Source: Actinernus sp. WN-2022
Taxonomy: Eukaryota > Cnidaria > Anthozoa > Actiniaria > Actinernidae
Assembly: GCA_030867875.1 (NCBI GenBank)
Contig: JAOWCC010000744.1
Location: forward strand, 620,001-684,000
Length of the DNA stretch: 64,000 nt
Direction: 5' to 3'
Below are positions 12,253 to 22,639 of the stretch, in pieces. Under the pieces are notes generated by a model. It worked only from the letters and a program-made list of their open reading frames with translations, was not told the origin of the DNA and did no database searches. How positions within the stretch are numbered: position 1 is the stretch's first letter; each line of letters starts with the position of its first letter. Both the position numbers and the translations under genes were made by a program.

Positions 12253-14180
12253 ATAGTATAGTGTTTAATCTCTTTTTAATCTCATAACTACATATTTCGT
12301 TTAACAAATAATATACAAAAACGTAATATTTACAGGTAGTATAATATTAAACAAGAGGCCCTGAGTGGCCTTAACTCGGGCCACCTAGAAATAGGTTAAT
12401 TTATAATACATGGAGTTCTAGCATATTTTTGTGCTATAACATGGTTTGTGCTAGGGGAACTGGATAATTGATTCACTACTCATGCTCGTGATAATTTACA
12501 TATAATGGAATGGACCTTTTACAGGACTGCAATCACATGGTTGTACTAGATGGCAAACAAATCTTAATTCATATATTTAAAGGCACTTGAAATGTATGAG
12601 ATTGGTAGTGTTATTAACAAAACCTGTTTGTAAATGCTATTTTTCACCTTCTTCCAATTCTCAACCCCCAAAGGTGGTCATGGTCCCTTACGGGAGCTTC
12701 TAATTACAAAGTTTTACTGATAATAGGCCCTTTGCAGGACAAGAGCAAGCCAAAATTAGTAAAAAGCCCATCTCCCCTGCTAGTTTTTGACTAGTCCCTA
12801 ATGTTTAATAAAATATTGTGTGTTGATTTCATGCATGTAAACCACTTGGAAAATAACTATTTAAAGAGGGTAACACTAGGCTGTTTTCTATTGTTGGGTA
12901 GGACAATACTATCGCTCGTTTCGAGGAGTTCAACCAGACTCCTTTCCTGCCGCCGAAGAACGATGCCGAGAAAAACGAGACGGTAAACATTTGAGGTTCA
13001 TTGTAGATTTCAGATTGTCCATTTCCTATTGTTAACGGAAAGAGAAGGCGAAGTGAAGAAAGTAAAATAAATTCCTTCTTCGAGGGTATAATAAAATCAA
13101 AAGTTTCTTTAGGATAAATAAGATAGATTTATTGAACGGTAATTTCAAGGTCTTCTGTGCAGTCCAGAAAAATAAGATGATGACAAAGCCGGAGTTTGAA
13201 GCCCGTTCGCGATCGTATCAATCGTCGGCAAACAAAAAACTGCGTGACGCGAAGCAAGGACAAAGTGTCGAGGAGCAAGCGTCGCTTCGCTCCTCGGTGG
13301 AAAAGCTTCGTGCATAAGCTTTGCGAAGTGAGAACCTCTGGTACCCAGGGTAGAGTTCACGCCATATCCTGCTAGATTTTCGTTCCCGAATTTATAAAAA
13401 CATGATGTGCATATAATAAAGGACCCTGTCAGATCGAGAACTGAGAAATCGCGAGAAATCGGGTCATTTCTACTATACTTTCCGAGAGGTTAATAACAAT
13501 GAATAACAACACAACCACAGTCAATTGGTATAAAAGTTATCATGTTCGGTTTAGCTACTTACATTTACAAACTGTTGTCTCACTCTTAGTCTTAGTCCTC
13601 TTAGTGTTGATCAGATCTTAGCCATCTATGTCACGAGTGGATCCTTGACTATTGAGTGGATCTGGATATGTGATAAATTCCCGTCCAAAGCCCGTGAAAC
13701 ACCTCTCAGATTTAGAAAAGACAAAAATCTTGGTATTGCACTTGAAGGAACCTTTGGTTTACACAAAAAAACAGCTGATATTAAAGGTTTTGCTAAGTCA
13801 AAACTCCCACTCGTCGCCATCTTGAAAAACCTGAAAAATGTCCAGATGTCACATGGCTGGCGTAACGTACGTGTCACGTGACCAGTCGAAATCTGATTGG
13901 TCGACGGCGCCAAAACTCGACACAAATAAAAAATAAAAATAAAAGATAAACACTTGTGATTTCTGACTCGCGCCAGCCGAAGGCCTGGCCCGAGTAATAA
14001 TTATAGTAACGTTTGAGCCTGGAGGCTAAATTAACCGCAAGGTTTACAGGTTAGCCTCCAGTTTATTTTTTGTTATGTAAATAGAGGTAAGGAAACCAAA
14101 AGGGAATATTTTAAGAAATTAACTCATTAATTTTAGAAAATGAAGGAGAGTTTATAACAAGAAACATATAAGCAAACTAG
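12253..14180 (-). other. 3' part of the LINE insertion, non-coding
   Basis: Downstream of the LINE stop codon on the minus strand there is a stem (GGAGGCTAA...TTAGCCTCC, about 14021-14063), a GGCCTGGCCCGAG block near 13990 and an A/T-rich tract of TTTTTATTTT type near 13930. The remaining 1.7 kb to the insertion end contains open frames at 13132-13317, 13145-13360, 13626-13925 and 13645-13881, which overlap on opposite strands and have no family resemblance. Nested MITEs are possible, but I could not fix their ends. Confidence 0.5.
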
Positions 14181-17100
14181 TTATTTTAAGTATTGTTGTG
14201 ATAGTAAATATTGTTTTAACTTTTTGGAGAAAGAAAATTCTTTTAAGTCCTTAAGCTGATCAGGGAGTTCTTTCCAAAAGTCAATTGCTAAGAAAGAAAT
14301 CATTTGTTTACCAGTATTTGTTTTCACACGTGACTTATATAGGTTTCGCTTAGCTGCATATCTGGTATTGTAATTATGTACATTACTTGCATATTGAAAG
14401 AAATTATTAAATATATTTGGCAACAGTCCTTTATGCCACTGGTAGGCGAATTTCAGGGCATATAGGCAATAAACATTATTTACTGTTAAAATGTCTAATA
14501 GATTTAGCAAGGGGAGGGCACTTTCAGTATTTTTTCCATAAGATATTGCAAAAAATATTAATCTTACAACTTTGTTTTGTTTTATTTGTACTTTTTGAAT
14601 ATGAGTTTTGTAAGCGCTGCCCCAGGCCAGTATTGCATAGGATATAGAAGGGTATATAAGGTTATAATAAAGCTGTTTTAGTTGTTTAATAGAGAGATAG
14701 TGCCTTAATTTGGATAAAATCCCAATATTTTTAGAAATTTTTGAGCAAATATACGAGATGTGATATTTCCACGATATTGTGTCGTCAATCATGACCCCTA
14801 GGTATTTAATGTGATCTTTACGGTCCAAAGGATGGCACGATCCATCTTTATTTTTAAACTGTATTCTAATATTCATATCTCTCTTTCTAGCTGATTTAAT
14901 TATCATAAAGTTTGTTTTGGACATATTTATCGATAATTTGTTTGCGTCACACCATTCCTTGACTTTTTCTAGTTCAGAGTTCATTAGGGTTTCGAGGGTT
15001 TTTAAGTCACCTGCAGAAGCAAATACATTTGTATCATCTGCAAATATCTTAAATGTTAGATTTTCAGTGCAATTGGGCAAATCATTTATGTAAATTAAAA
15101 ATAGTAAAGGTCCTAGCGTGCTACCCTGAGGAATTCCAGAAATCATTGTTTGCCTGGGAGATTCAATATTTCCCAACGCAACATACTGTTTTCGATTGGT
15201 GAGGTAACTATTAAATAAATTTAAGGGAAGTCCCCTAATTCCATATGATTCCAGTTTTCTGAGAAGTATTTCGTGGTTTACAGTGTCGAAGGCTTTAGAG
15301 AAATCCAAGAACACGCCACAAGTGTACATGTTATTGTCTATGGCTTTTCTAAGTTTATCAGTAATTTCAGTTATTGCTTGGGCAGTCGAACGGCCTTTCC
15401 GAAAACCAAATTGGAAGTGAAAAAGAATATCTTGTTTTTCGATGTAATTGATAAGTTGCTTATATATTAACTTTTCGAATATTTGGGTTAGAGCTGATAA
15501 TGTTGAGATGGGACGAAAATTTGTGGGGTCCGTAGTTTCCCCACCTTTATCAACAGGAGTTACTTTAGATATTTTAAGAACATCAGGGACAATGCCTTGA
15601 AGTAGAGATTGATTAAAAATTGTCGTTAGCACTTCGCTTATGTGGTCACATGCCAGTTTTATACATATTTGAGGAACTCCAATAGATGATTTATTAAGTT
15701 TTAGTCCCATAATTGCGTCGTGAACTTCATGTATGTAAATACCACGAAACATGAAACTATTTTGGTATTTTGTTTTAATATATTTACTTGGGTTTATGTC
15801 GCTTTGTGGAAGCTTCTCAGCTAAATTGTGACCAACATTTATGTAATGTGTATTTAACTGGTGGCCAATATTTGCCTTGTCAGTGTAAAATTTGTTTTTA
15901 TACAATAGTTTAGTTATTGTAGTTTGTGAGCTCACTTTTTTTCTGTTAATTATCATACCAATCAACTTCCATGTTGTTTTTAGGTTTTCACTATTTAAAT
16001 TAAATTGCGCTATAAAATAATTCTTTTTAGCTGCTTCTTTGATCTTATTTAATTTATTATTATATATTTTATATTGTTTTACTTTTCCAGGATCTTTGCT
16101 TAAAAAGTGGGTTTTAAAGAGTTTTTGCTTCCTTTTAATCGATTTAAGAATGGCATTTGATATCCACGGTTTGTTTAGTTGTTTTTTCCTTTTATTAGAT
16201 AATTTGCGTATAGGAGCATGTTTATCAGATATTTTCTGAAGTGTGTTAACAACGTTATTCATGCTTACATTTACGTCATTATTAATAAGGCTGTTAAAAT
16301 CCACATCCCCAATGTCATTTAGAAATAAATCTCTGTCGAAATTTGAGAAATCTCTGAAAAATTTAGTTTCATTTACTACAGGGAGTTTATTGGTCACTGT
16401 ACAAAATACGGGAAGATGGTCTGAAATATCTGCTAAGCATATTCCCGCTTGTAGTATTTTTTGTGGCGTGTTTGTGTAAATGTGATCTATTAAGGTAGAG
16501 GTATGGTTAGTGATTCGAGTAGCCTTGGTGATTATGGGCATGAAGCCTTGATCGAGCAACATATCAAGATACTCGGACGTTTGGTTATCAGTATTGTATT
16601 TAAAGAAGTTTATATTTATGTCACCTAATATGAAAACCTCTTGTCCTTTATTGTTTAGCTTAGCCAATTGATTTTTTAGGATTTCGAGAAAATGGTCGCG
16701 AGCATTGAATGGGTGACGATATATGCAGCCAATTACAATATTCTTTTGTCTTTTCCGCACAATTTCGATCCAGCATGACTCAACACCATCAGCAGTTAAT
16801 TCTAAGTCGCATCTTCTGATGAAGTCTAATTCTTTGGCAAGGTAAAGGCCAACACCTCCAGCAGAAGTTTTGGAATTAGTATTCAGGAACACGTATCCTG
16901 GTATGCTAATATTATTTACGCTATTTTCGGTCAGTTTCGTTTCTGAAATAGCAATAATTTCTTGAACCTCTTTTACTGTGAGAAGGATATCCTGTAGCAT
17001 TGATACATTTTTAGATAAGCTACGCATGTTAAGGTGTAGCATAGAAAATCCACGCCGTTTATTTGCCTTATCAAAGAGATTTACAGTTTGTTTGATGGTA

Positions 17101-17306
17101 TAATATTTTGATTCGATATGATTCTCATGTGAATTCTGTAAGTCAATTTCTCTTTCTGGACTTTCAATTATATCTTGGAAAAGATCTTTTGAGTTAAGCA
17201 GAGAACTAGAGGATGAGTAAATCCATACCCCAGTTGTTTTAAGAAACTCTTCGTAGTCTAAATCATGCAATGGTAGTTCGCATAGGAAATTTTGATCTAA
17301 AGCCAT
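14181..17306 (-). CDS. LINE polyprotein: AP endonuclease + reverse transcriptase
   Basis: An intact 1041-codon frame with a true ATG. Its product would nick chromosomal DNA and reverse-transcribe the element's RNA at the nick (target-primed reverse transcription). An APE-type endonuclease spans roughly residues 85-305: HLNMRSL (91-97), AISETKL with Glu122, IYRHP (195-199), ILGDININ (227-232), TLIDHIYTN (271-279), SDHLP (295-299). A reverse transcriptase spans roughly 575-830: FRPIS (597-601), FGFRKGRST, FLDFSKAFD with Asp668 and Asp674, SGIPQGSTLGPLLF (723-736), and the catalytic FADD (755-758). A thumb-like tail follows. No RNase H or terminal zinc finger is evident. Arrangement and motifs fit the CR1/jockey superfamily; I cannot name the clade. 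No stop or frameshift was seen, so it could be active. Confidence 0.93.
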   Translation of the reverse strand: MALDQNFLCELPLHDLDYEEFLKTTGVWIYSSSSSLLNSKDLFQDIIESPEREIDLQNSHENHIESKYYTIKQTVNLFDKANKRRGFSMLHLNMRSLSKNVSMLQDILLTVKEVQEIIAISETKLTENSVNNISIPGYVFLNTNSKTSAGGVGLYLAKELDFIRRCDLELTADGVESCWIEIVRKRQKNIVIGCIYRHPFNARDHFLEILKNQLAKLNNKGQEVFILGDININFFKYNTDNQTSEYLDMLLDQGFMPIITKATRITNHTSTLIDHIYTNTPQKILQAGICLADISDHLPVFCTVTNKLPVVNETKFFRDFSNFDRDLFLNDIGDVDFNSLINNDVNVSMNNVVNTLQKISDKHAPIRKLSNKRKKQLNKPWISNAILKSIKRKQKLFKTHFLSKDPGKVKQYKIYNNKLNKIKEAAKKNYFIAQFNLNSENLKTTWKLIGMIINRKKVSSQTTITKLLYKNKFYTDKANIGHQLNTHYINVGHNLAEKLPQSDINPSKYIKTKYQNSFMFRGIYIHEVHDAIMGLKLNKSSIGVPQICIKLACDHISEVLTTIFNQSLLQGIVPDVLKISKVTPVDKGGETTDPTNFRPISTLSALTQIFEKLIYKQLINYIEKQDILFHFQFGFRKGRSTAQAITEITDKLRKAIDNNMYTCGVFLDFSKAFDTVNHEILLRKLESYGIRGLPLNLFNSYLTNRKQYVALGNIESPRQTMISGIPQGSTLGPLLFLIYINDLPNCTENLTFKIFADDTNVFASAGDLKTLETLMNSELEKVKEWCDANKLSINMSKTNFMIIKSARKRDMNIRIQFKNKDGSCHPLDRKDHIKYLGVMIDDTISWKYHISYICSKISKNIGILSKLRHYLSIKQLKQLYYNLIYPSISYAILAWGSAYKTHIQKVQIKQNKVVRLIFFAISYGKNTESALPLLNLLDILTVNNVYCLYALKFAYQWHKGLLPNIFNNFFQYASNVHNYNTRYAAKRNLYKSRVKTNTGKQMISFLAIDFWKELPDQLKDLKEFSFSKKLKQYLLSQQYLK

Positions 17307-17517
17307 ATCAGCGGTGTTATTACAAGTAACTTGAATTTAGGGCTACAGTAAATTAATTAGCTTACTTGGTATATTGTCCCCTTTAGTTATCATGTTCAAG
17401 CTGTGGCCGGTGAGTAACAGTGTAGTTCTTAGTGGCTGGAACTCTAGCGGTGGCGATCACTTTCGAAGTTGTGCAGGTCTTCCACAGTGTCAAAGGCGAA
17501 TGTAGCTTTACTTTCCG

Positions 17518-18077
17518 AGAAGACGCACTAAGTTATACTAGACGAACTAAGGAGACACACTAAGTTATACTAGACGAACTAAGGAGACGCACTAAGTTAT
17601 ACTAGACGAACTAAGGAGACACACTAGGTTATACTAGACGAACTAAGAAGACGCACTAAGTTATACTAGACGAACTAAGAAGACGCACTAAGTTATACTA
17701 GACGAACTAAGAAGACTCACTAAGTTATACTAGACGAACTAAGGAGACCCACTAAGTTATACTAGACGAACTAAGAAGACGCACTAAGTTATACTAGAGG
17801 AACTAAGAAGACGCACTAAGTTATACTAGACGAACTAAGAAGACGCACTAAGTTATACTAGACGAACTAAGGAGACGCACTAAGTTATACTAGACGAACT
17901 AAGAAGACGCACTAAGTTATACTAGACGAACTAAGGAGACGCACTAAGTTATACTAGACGAACTAAGAAGACGCACTAAGTTATACTAGACGAACTAAGA
18001 AGACGCACTAAGTTATACTAGACGAACTAAGAAGACGCACTAAGTTATACTAGACGAACTAAGAAGACGCACTAAGT
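17518..18077 (+). repeat. 32-bp minisatellite array 2 (continuation of array 1)
   Basis: About 17 copies of the same 32-bp unit and orientation as 9541-12252, beginning exactly with the duplicated AGAAGA. It is the distal piece of one original array split by the LINE insertion. Confidence 0.93.
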
Positions 18078-18131
18078 TTTCTTTGCCCAAATACGTCTAG
18101 ACGCATTATGCGTCGCTATATAAAAACGGCC
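18078..18131 (+). mobile_element. Terminal module of the minisatellite-carrying element
   Basis: The array ends in TTTTCTTTGCCCAAATACG, TCTAGACGCATTATGCGTC and TATATAAAAACGGCC. The inverted version of this end borders the third array at 43277-43328. With the module at 9417-9551 it defines the two ends of a transposon-like unit that contains the satellite. Confidence 0.6.
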
Positions 18132-18740
18132 AAAAACTTTATTCAACAAAATAAGGCTTTTGTTCCAACATGCATGAGATATAGAAACGGCCTGACATCA
18201 TGATATGATCTTTAGCTTTCTATAGAAACTGCAGTTCTGCAAAATTTAATGAATGACAAATAAGCGACCGTACATGTCTGAGTGAATGTGAGTTGTAAGA
18301 GCTAAAAGTGAAAGTGGACTTGAGATACCGTGAATTAAGTGGTTTAACATGGTTAACATGTTAAAATGCAGCCAAGAAAAACTGAAACGAAAATGAAAGT
18401 CCCGAACTTTAGCTTCGAAACTTTGAAGTTTCAAGTTTCCTGTCATATAGCAATTGTGCTTATGCTTTTTAAAATAATATAATGTAGTTCGTTTTTATTA
18501 TGGATTAATCTTCCTAATTTTCCTAGACACGATGACAATCTCTTTGTTATAGTTACGCGATTTGAAAACCTCTGCTCGGCTTAACTAATCGATAAAATCG
18601 ATAAGATTCGTTTTTCACTCAGTCCCAAGAGATTCGACTGATGACGAAGGGCATGGCGGCCCATGGTGCTGTACAGAACAAAAGAAGCTAACGAAGAATC
18701 TATTGTTAACTGTACACCAACATGGCGTCACGTGAAAACA

Positions 18741-18890
18741 CACACAAGTGAATAGTGCTTTTCGCGCGCTCTGAATGGTTACTCCGGAGCGAAGAAGCGA
18801 TCGCTCCGAGCGAAGCAGCGATCACCTTGCACGCGTTTTTGTCCATTTGACAGAAAATAACTATTTGGTGCTGGCTATTCACTTGTGTGG
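18741..18890. mobile_element. MITE with CACACAAGTGAATAG ends
   Basis: CACACAAGTGAATAG at the left and CTATTCACTTGTGTG at the right enclose about 120 bp with CGCGCGCTCTGA and GAGCGAAG repeats. It is absent from segmental copy 2, so it inserted after the duplication or was lost there. Confidence 0.7.
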
Positions 18891-18902
18891 TATATACTAA
18901 AA

Positions 18903-19010
18903 TAATTATTCACCTCAGTGTCGGTGAATCAGGAGGTGGATATTTACCTTGCCGCGAGCGGCTCGGTAAATATCCGCCACTATTCACCTCCGGCTTCGGT
19001 GAATAATTGT
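18903..19010. mobile_element. Fold-back MITE with AATTATTCACC ends
   Basis: AATTATTCACCTC...GGTGAATAATT, with an inner inverted pair GGATATTTACC / GGTAAATATCC around CCGCGAGCGG. It is short and non-coding, and adjoins the 18741-18890 element. Confidence 0.7.
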
Positions 19011-19129
19011 TCAAGAATAATGTAGAGTAATGAATCGATTTTTATCGGACATCAATAAAAATCGATAACAAATTTTCTTGTGACTATCGATTTTTATCGA
19101 TTTTCATCGATTTTATCGATCACTCTTAG

Positions 19130-19969
19130 GCATGTTTTTATTCAGATGCTACTGTCTTGGTTTGACTGTGAGAATGCTAGTGTGCCGATCATACAAGGAA
19201 TTCAGCCGCCCACTGGGCTAAACATAAAGCTGAAAATTGGAACTCAAGATTTACAAAATAGCGATGGAACAACTACGCTATCGTCGCACAACTATGGAGA
19301 GTACCGAGTCACTCTTTTTCTCCATACTCAATAGACCCAAATTCCGTAAAGACTTATAACAGCTTTGATTTACGGTCCAGAGAACAAGCGCAAACTCGCG
19401 TAAATTTATAGGACTTCGACAAATACGCCATCGGTACATTTTCAACAGTCGCGCTCAGAAGGACGGAGAAAGTGTAGACAAATACGTGGCCGAACTATGG
19501 ACACTGGCCTAAACATGCAACTTCTGTGCATATTGCTTGCACGAGACCCTGATCAGAGGCAGGTTGTTCGGCTCAATCCCAGTTTCTGGGAAACTACCCA
19601 CCCACCCCTCCCTTGGATATGCATCGCTTTCTTAATGATTAACCATTAAAGGTTAGGGTGAAGTGTGGGGGAGGGGTAGGGGTTTCCCAGAAACCGTGTA
19701 TAACCGGTGTTAGGCTGGTTCGGGACGAACACAGACATGTATCGATATGTGCCGGAGAAACGAAGCCTCCAGTGACCAGACGAGAACTGAAGACGTATAA
19801 CACAAAGTTAAATCAGCTAGGCCAAGGGTCAAAAATTGTACGAAAGCCATACATGCACAAAGCTAAAAGCCGGACACAAATAACCTGGAAACATAACACC
19901 AACCGCAGTGGCAGAACACAAAGCATGCGATTATTGAAATCGAGACTGCACATTGACCAATGCATGTAG
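19130..19969 (+). pseudogene. Decayed LTR-retrotransposon gag (Gypsy-like)
   Basis: Plus-strand pieces in shifting frames resemble the capsid region of Gypsy-type gag from animals: an EYRVTLFLH block (about 19290), a YNSFDLR-type block, a DGESVDKYVAELWTLA block (about 19460-19510), an ETLIR block, and then a basic stretch in the 19658-19969 frame. A MITE interrupts it at 19581-19696, and stops and frame changes occur throughout. No protease, RT or integrase parts and no LTRs were found. Nearly the same TGTGACTAT(C/T)GATTTTTATCG sequence lies on both sides (19079 and 19969). It is not functional. Confidence 0.65.
19581..19696. mobile_element. MITE inside the gag remnant
   Basis: Ends reading AGTTTCTGGGAAAC and, inverted, GGTTTCTGGGAAAC, followed inward by C-rich (left) and G-rich (right) tracts. 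It interrupts the gag reading, so it inserted after the gag fragment. Confidence 0.7.
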
Positions 19970-21211
19970 ATGTGACTATTGATTTTTATCGATTACCGAT
20001 AGTAATCGACATTAATCAGCTAATTAGTATATCGATTAGCTTACATTTGCTTTCCTTACTTTTCGGTTCTTTTTACTGTTACTTTGCTTTGCTTCATGAT
20101 AATTTCGTTTAGGGAATGTTGAGAATGTGACGCTCTACATCACATAGGGGTCATGCTATGTTTGTTCGATTTCCTAAAATCGAAATGAAAATCATGCACG
20201 CAATAACTCATTGGCATTGTTGGGTTGTTTGGAACACTTCACTTAACGCGGCCAGTTTTACGACACTGCGTTATGAAATACGCAAATAAAAGCATGTCTG
20301 TATACGTACAGCCAGTCATTTCAGATCATTGTATCATGACAATTCAGTATCATTTTTAGAAAAGAAAAAGGTAGAAAACTTGGTAACAATGATTTAATGC
20401 TGGAATGTTTTTTGTAATCCGGTGATAAATTATAAGTACTAGGTCCGCCTTTAGATTGTTACTGATAGAATCGTTCAGTGATTCTAGCAAATTAAAACGA
20501 CTAAAGTGAAATAAAAATACGGTTATAACTGTTACTTTCACAACTTTAAGGAGCAGTCTTCTATGCGTATATCCGGCATGCAAAGAAGCGGCCAGAAAGA
20601 AACAAAAGGCGGTTGGCGAGCGCTTCAACAGTTAATATCATGAGTGTTATCGGTTATGCATGGCTGTTGGTAAATATTTCGTGAACTGGACTTGATATAA
20701 AACCTCCTGATTATAGAAATGATCGTGTTTTCCTCCCTCCGTAAAAATCAACTGTGAATCGAGTGTAGTGTGTCCAAAACAGTTAATGTAGTGGGGAGTG
20801 TGTGAGGAGTAAGCTTAAAAGCTGTAATAGTCAGCCTGCTATAAAAAAAAAATATGTATTTATTTATTTAATGGCTGGCTCCTTTTCACTAGGACTAACA
20901 ATGTTAGTTCCTGGTTTCAAGCTCAACTAAAATCTGTTTTATAGCTCTTGCTTCTCCTCTAGACTTCAGTAATGCGACGGCCGTTAAGCGGTCTCCTCCA
21001 GCGGCAGCGTGCCTCTGAGTTCTATATCGATCATCCGGTTTGTCTGTTCAGTGAATTGCTGTCATTAAAACTGCTTTCGTCGTTTTTGAATGCATCTGAC
21101 TATGAAGTAAAGCTTCCTTGGAAAACATTGTTTAAAAATTCTACTTGTACTTGAAAACACAGCACAATGTTCATCATGTACGTGCTCTTGACTATACAAT
21201 TGTGAACATTA

Positions 21212-21400
21212 CTAATTCAGTTTCCACATTTGGAAGGACCACTTAATACACTGAAGTGAAAGCCATCCTTTCAAGAAACCTTTCTTATCCATTGATTTTC
21301 TCAGCACAACATCTGAGCTGCTGGTCGGATAACGTTGGATGTGCTTAGTCCTGAGTTCTGCTTTCTTGAAGGGATTCAGTTCAATTCCTTTATGAAAATC
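21212..21400 (-). pseudogene. 3' relic of a coiled-coil/HEPN-like gene
   Basis: On the minus strand, this matches the last 60 or so codons of the gene at 25735-26743, including the terminal GWLSLQCI block and the sequence downstream of its stop. Read in the frame of that gene, SLQESR is followed by TQD, a TAA stop and AHP. The RX4H motif therefore has an inserted codon and a stop inside it, and a second frame change follows near the CCAEK block. The surviving open frame (21212-21475) is out of register in its first half. It is the 3' end of the copy 1 duplicon and lies just downstream of the related gene at 21596-22627. Confidence 0.75.
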
Positions 21401-21595
21401 TAGAAAATAGTTTAGTTTGCATGGCGACACGCCGTACGAGTGACTCAACGTCTGGTTCACGGTTTTTCCGATCATTTACTGATAACCCTACATTGTACTG
21501 TACATTGTACCTATACAGTTCCCTACATTGTGCTGAAGCTAATAGAAACCCGAATTCAAAACTGTAAGCTGCGATACTAGAGCACTCCAGGTGTA

Positions 21596-22627
21596 TCACT
21601 GAATAGGAAGACGACACACTTCTTTCCACATATCAATGAGATCACGAATACACTGGTGCGAAAGCCATCCTTTCAACATACCTCTCCTATCCATTTCCTC
21701 AGCAGAACGTGTCAGTATATCCTCCGTTATCTTTGGATGTGCTTGTATATTTCTGCTTTCTTGAAGAGACTTCATTGCTTCATCGTACTTCTCTGAATCC
21801 CACTTCAACATTTCCTTTAGAAATTGCCATCGTTTTTCGGCCGTCGTGCATTCATCGCGCGTCTTTGTCAACTTATTGATGTCCTTCTCGATCCGGCTTT
21901 TTTACCTTCGGATCGGCGTATAGTGTTCGGGGAGCACGTATAAATCCTTCCTTGTAAGTCCCAGCAGAGTTCTCCAAGAAAAAGCAAAGCTCTGGTTTCT
22001 GTAAATGCTACTGATTGACCGCTTGGTAAAAGCGAAGGCCGAGCTGGATAAGAAACGCCACCGGGAACCATGGCAAGAGCGCGCTGCTGAGTCGTGGACT
22101 CCTTGAATGTCTTCAGGTCTTTTTTCAGCGTTTCATTGTCACCCTTCATCTTCTCCAAGTCAGATTTGACTGTGTCAAGCTTCGAGTGTACTTTTCGTAG
22201 AGATTCTTCGAGTTTACTGTTCTCATCGTCTTGAGCCTCTTTCGCTTGAACCAAGGATTCGACGTCCTTTTCCACCTGTTCAAGCTTGTACTTCACCGAA
22301 GCCAGCTGTTCTTGGAGCTCTTTCTTCTCGCTTTCGAGTTTCTGAATTCGTTCCTTCAGTTTTCTTACCTCGTCGTTTCGTGCTTCTAATTTAATGAGTA
22401 GATCGTTGTTGTTTTCTTCGAGATGTTTCATGCACGTTGTTGACTTCAGCTCTGTGATTTCTTTATATATCCTTCTGATTAAGTTCACGTTTAAGTTGGT
22501 CGATTTCCTCACCGTGTTTAGCTATCTTGAAGTCTTCTAGCCCTCCATGTAGGAGATTTAGTCCAGAATTTAATATCGTTAGGCCTAAATTTGCAAGTAG
22601 GAAGCTATCTTCTTGATCTATTGCCAT
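21596..22627 (-). pseudogene. Coiled-coil + HEPN-like gene A, frame-disrupted
   Basis: Three minus-strand frames form one gene homologous to that at 25735-26743. Frame 1 starts with ATG at 22627 and ends after 54 codons (22463). Frame 2 (within 21868-22512) carries a long heptad-type coiled coil rich in E/K/L, then a Pro/Ser linker and a LGELCWDLQ helix. Frame 3 (21596-21871) carries the C-terminal helical part with RNIQAHP (codons at 21737-21754), an RX4H motif typical of HEPN domains, and ends GWLSHQCI...MWKEV. Against the paralogue, the breaks are a net +4 bp at about 22464-22470 (TATATAT), a net -4 bp near 21937, and an in-frame TAA at 21902-21904. HEPN domains are all-helical and often RNases or RNA-binding; that role here is inference. 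It may be a recent pseudogene, or be used from separate frames. Confidence 0.7.
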
Positions 22628-22639
22628 CTTTCTAACGTA

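Larger units (their letters stand above)
12253..17517 (-). mobile_element. LINE-bearing insertion inside the minisatellite, AGAAGA duplication
   Basis: The minisatellite stops at 12252 and resumes at 17518. AGAAGA stands at both junctions (12247-12252 and 17518-17523), and joining the two sides restores a perfect 32-bp unit. The 5265 bp between them are therefore one net insertion. On the minus strand it starts CGGAAAGTAAAG, has a leader of about 210 bp and the 1041-aa ORF (14181-17306), and ends in about 1.9 kb of non-coding sequence that may include later insertions. No separate ORF1 was seen. The clean target duplication and intact ORF point to a fairly recent event. Confidence 0.8.
18131..21400. 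repeat. Tandem segmental duplication, copy 1
   Basis: Blocks 18131-18560, 20041-20640 and 20870-21400 match 24250-24705, 24769-25330 and 25417-25910 in the same order and orientation. Examples are the CTTTCCTTACTTTTCGGTTC block and the GCATCTGACTATGAAGTAAAGC block. Copy 1 carries about 1.5 kb of extra sequence (18560-20040: two MITEs and a Gypsy gag remnant). The copy ends in the relic of a HEPN-like gene 3' end, matching the 3' end of the gene at 25.7 kb. The open frame at 20356-20628 is not conserved in copy 2. Confidence 0.8.

Noticed and set aside
13626..13925. 99-codon minus frame and 78-codon plus frame overlapping it
   Set aside because: Opposite-strand overlap inside the 3' non-coding part of a LINE insertion and no family resemblance.
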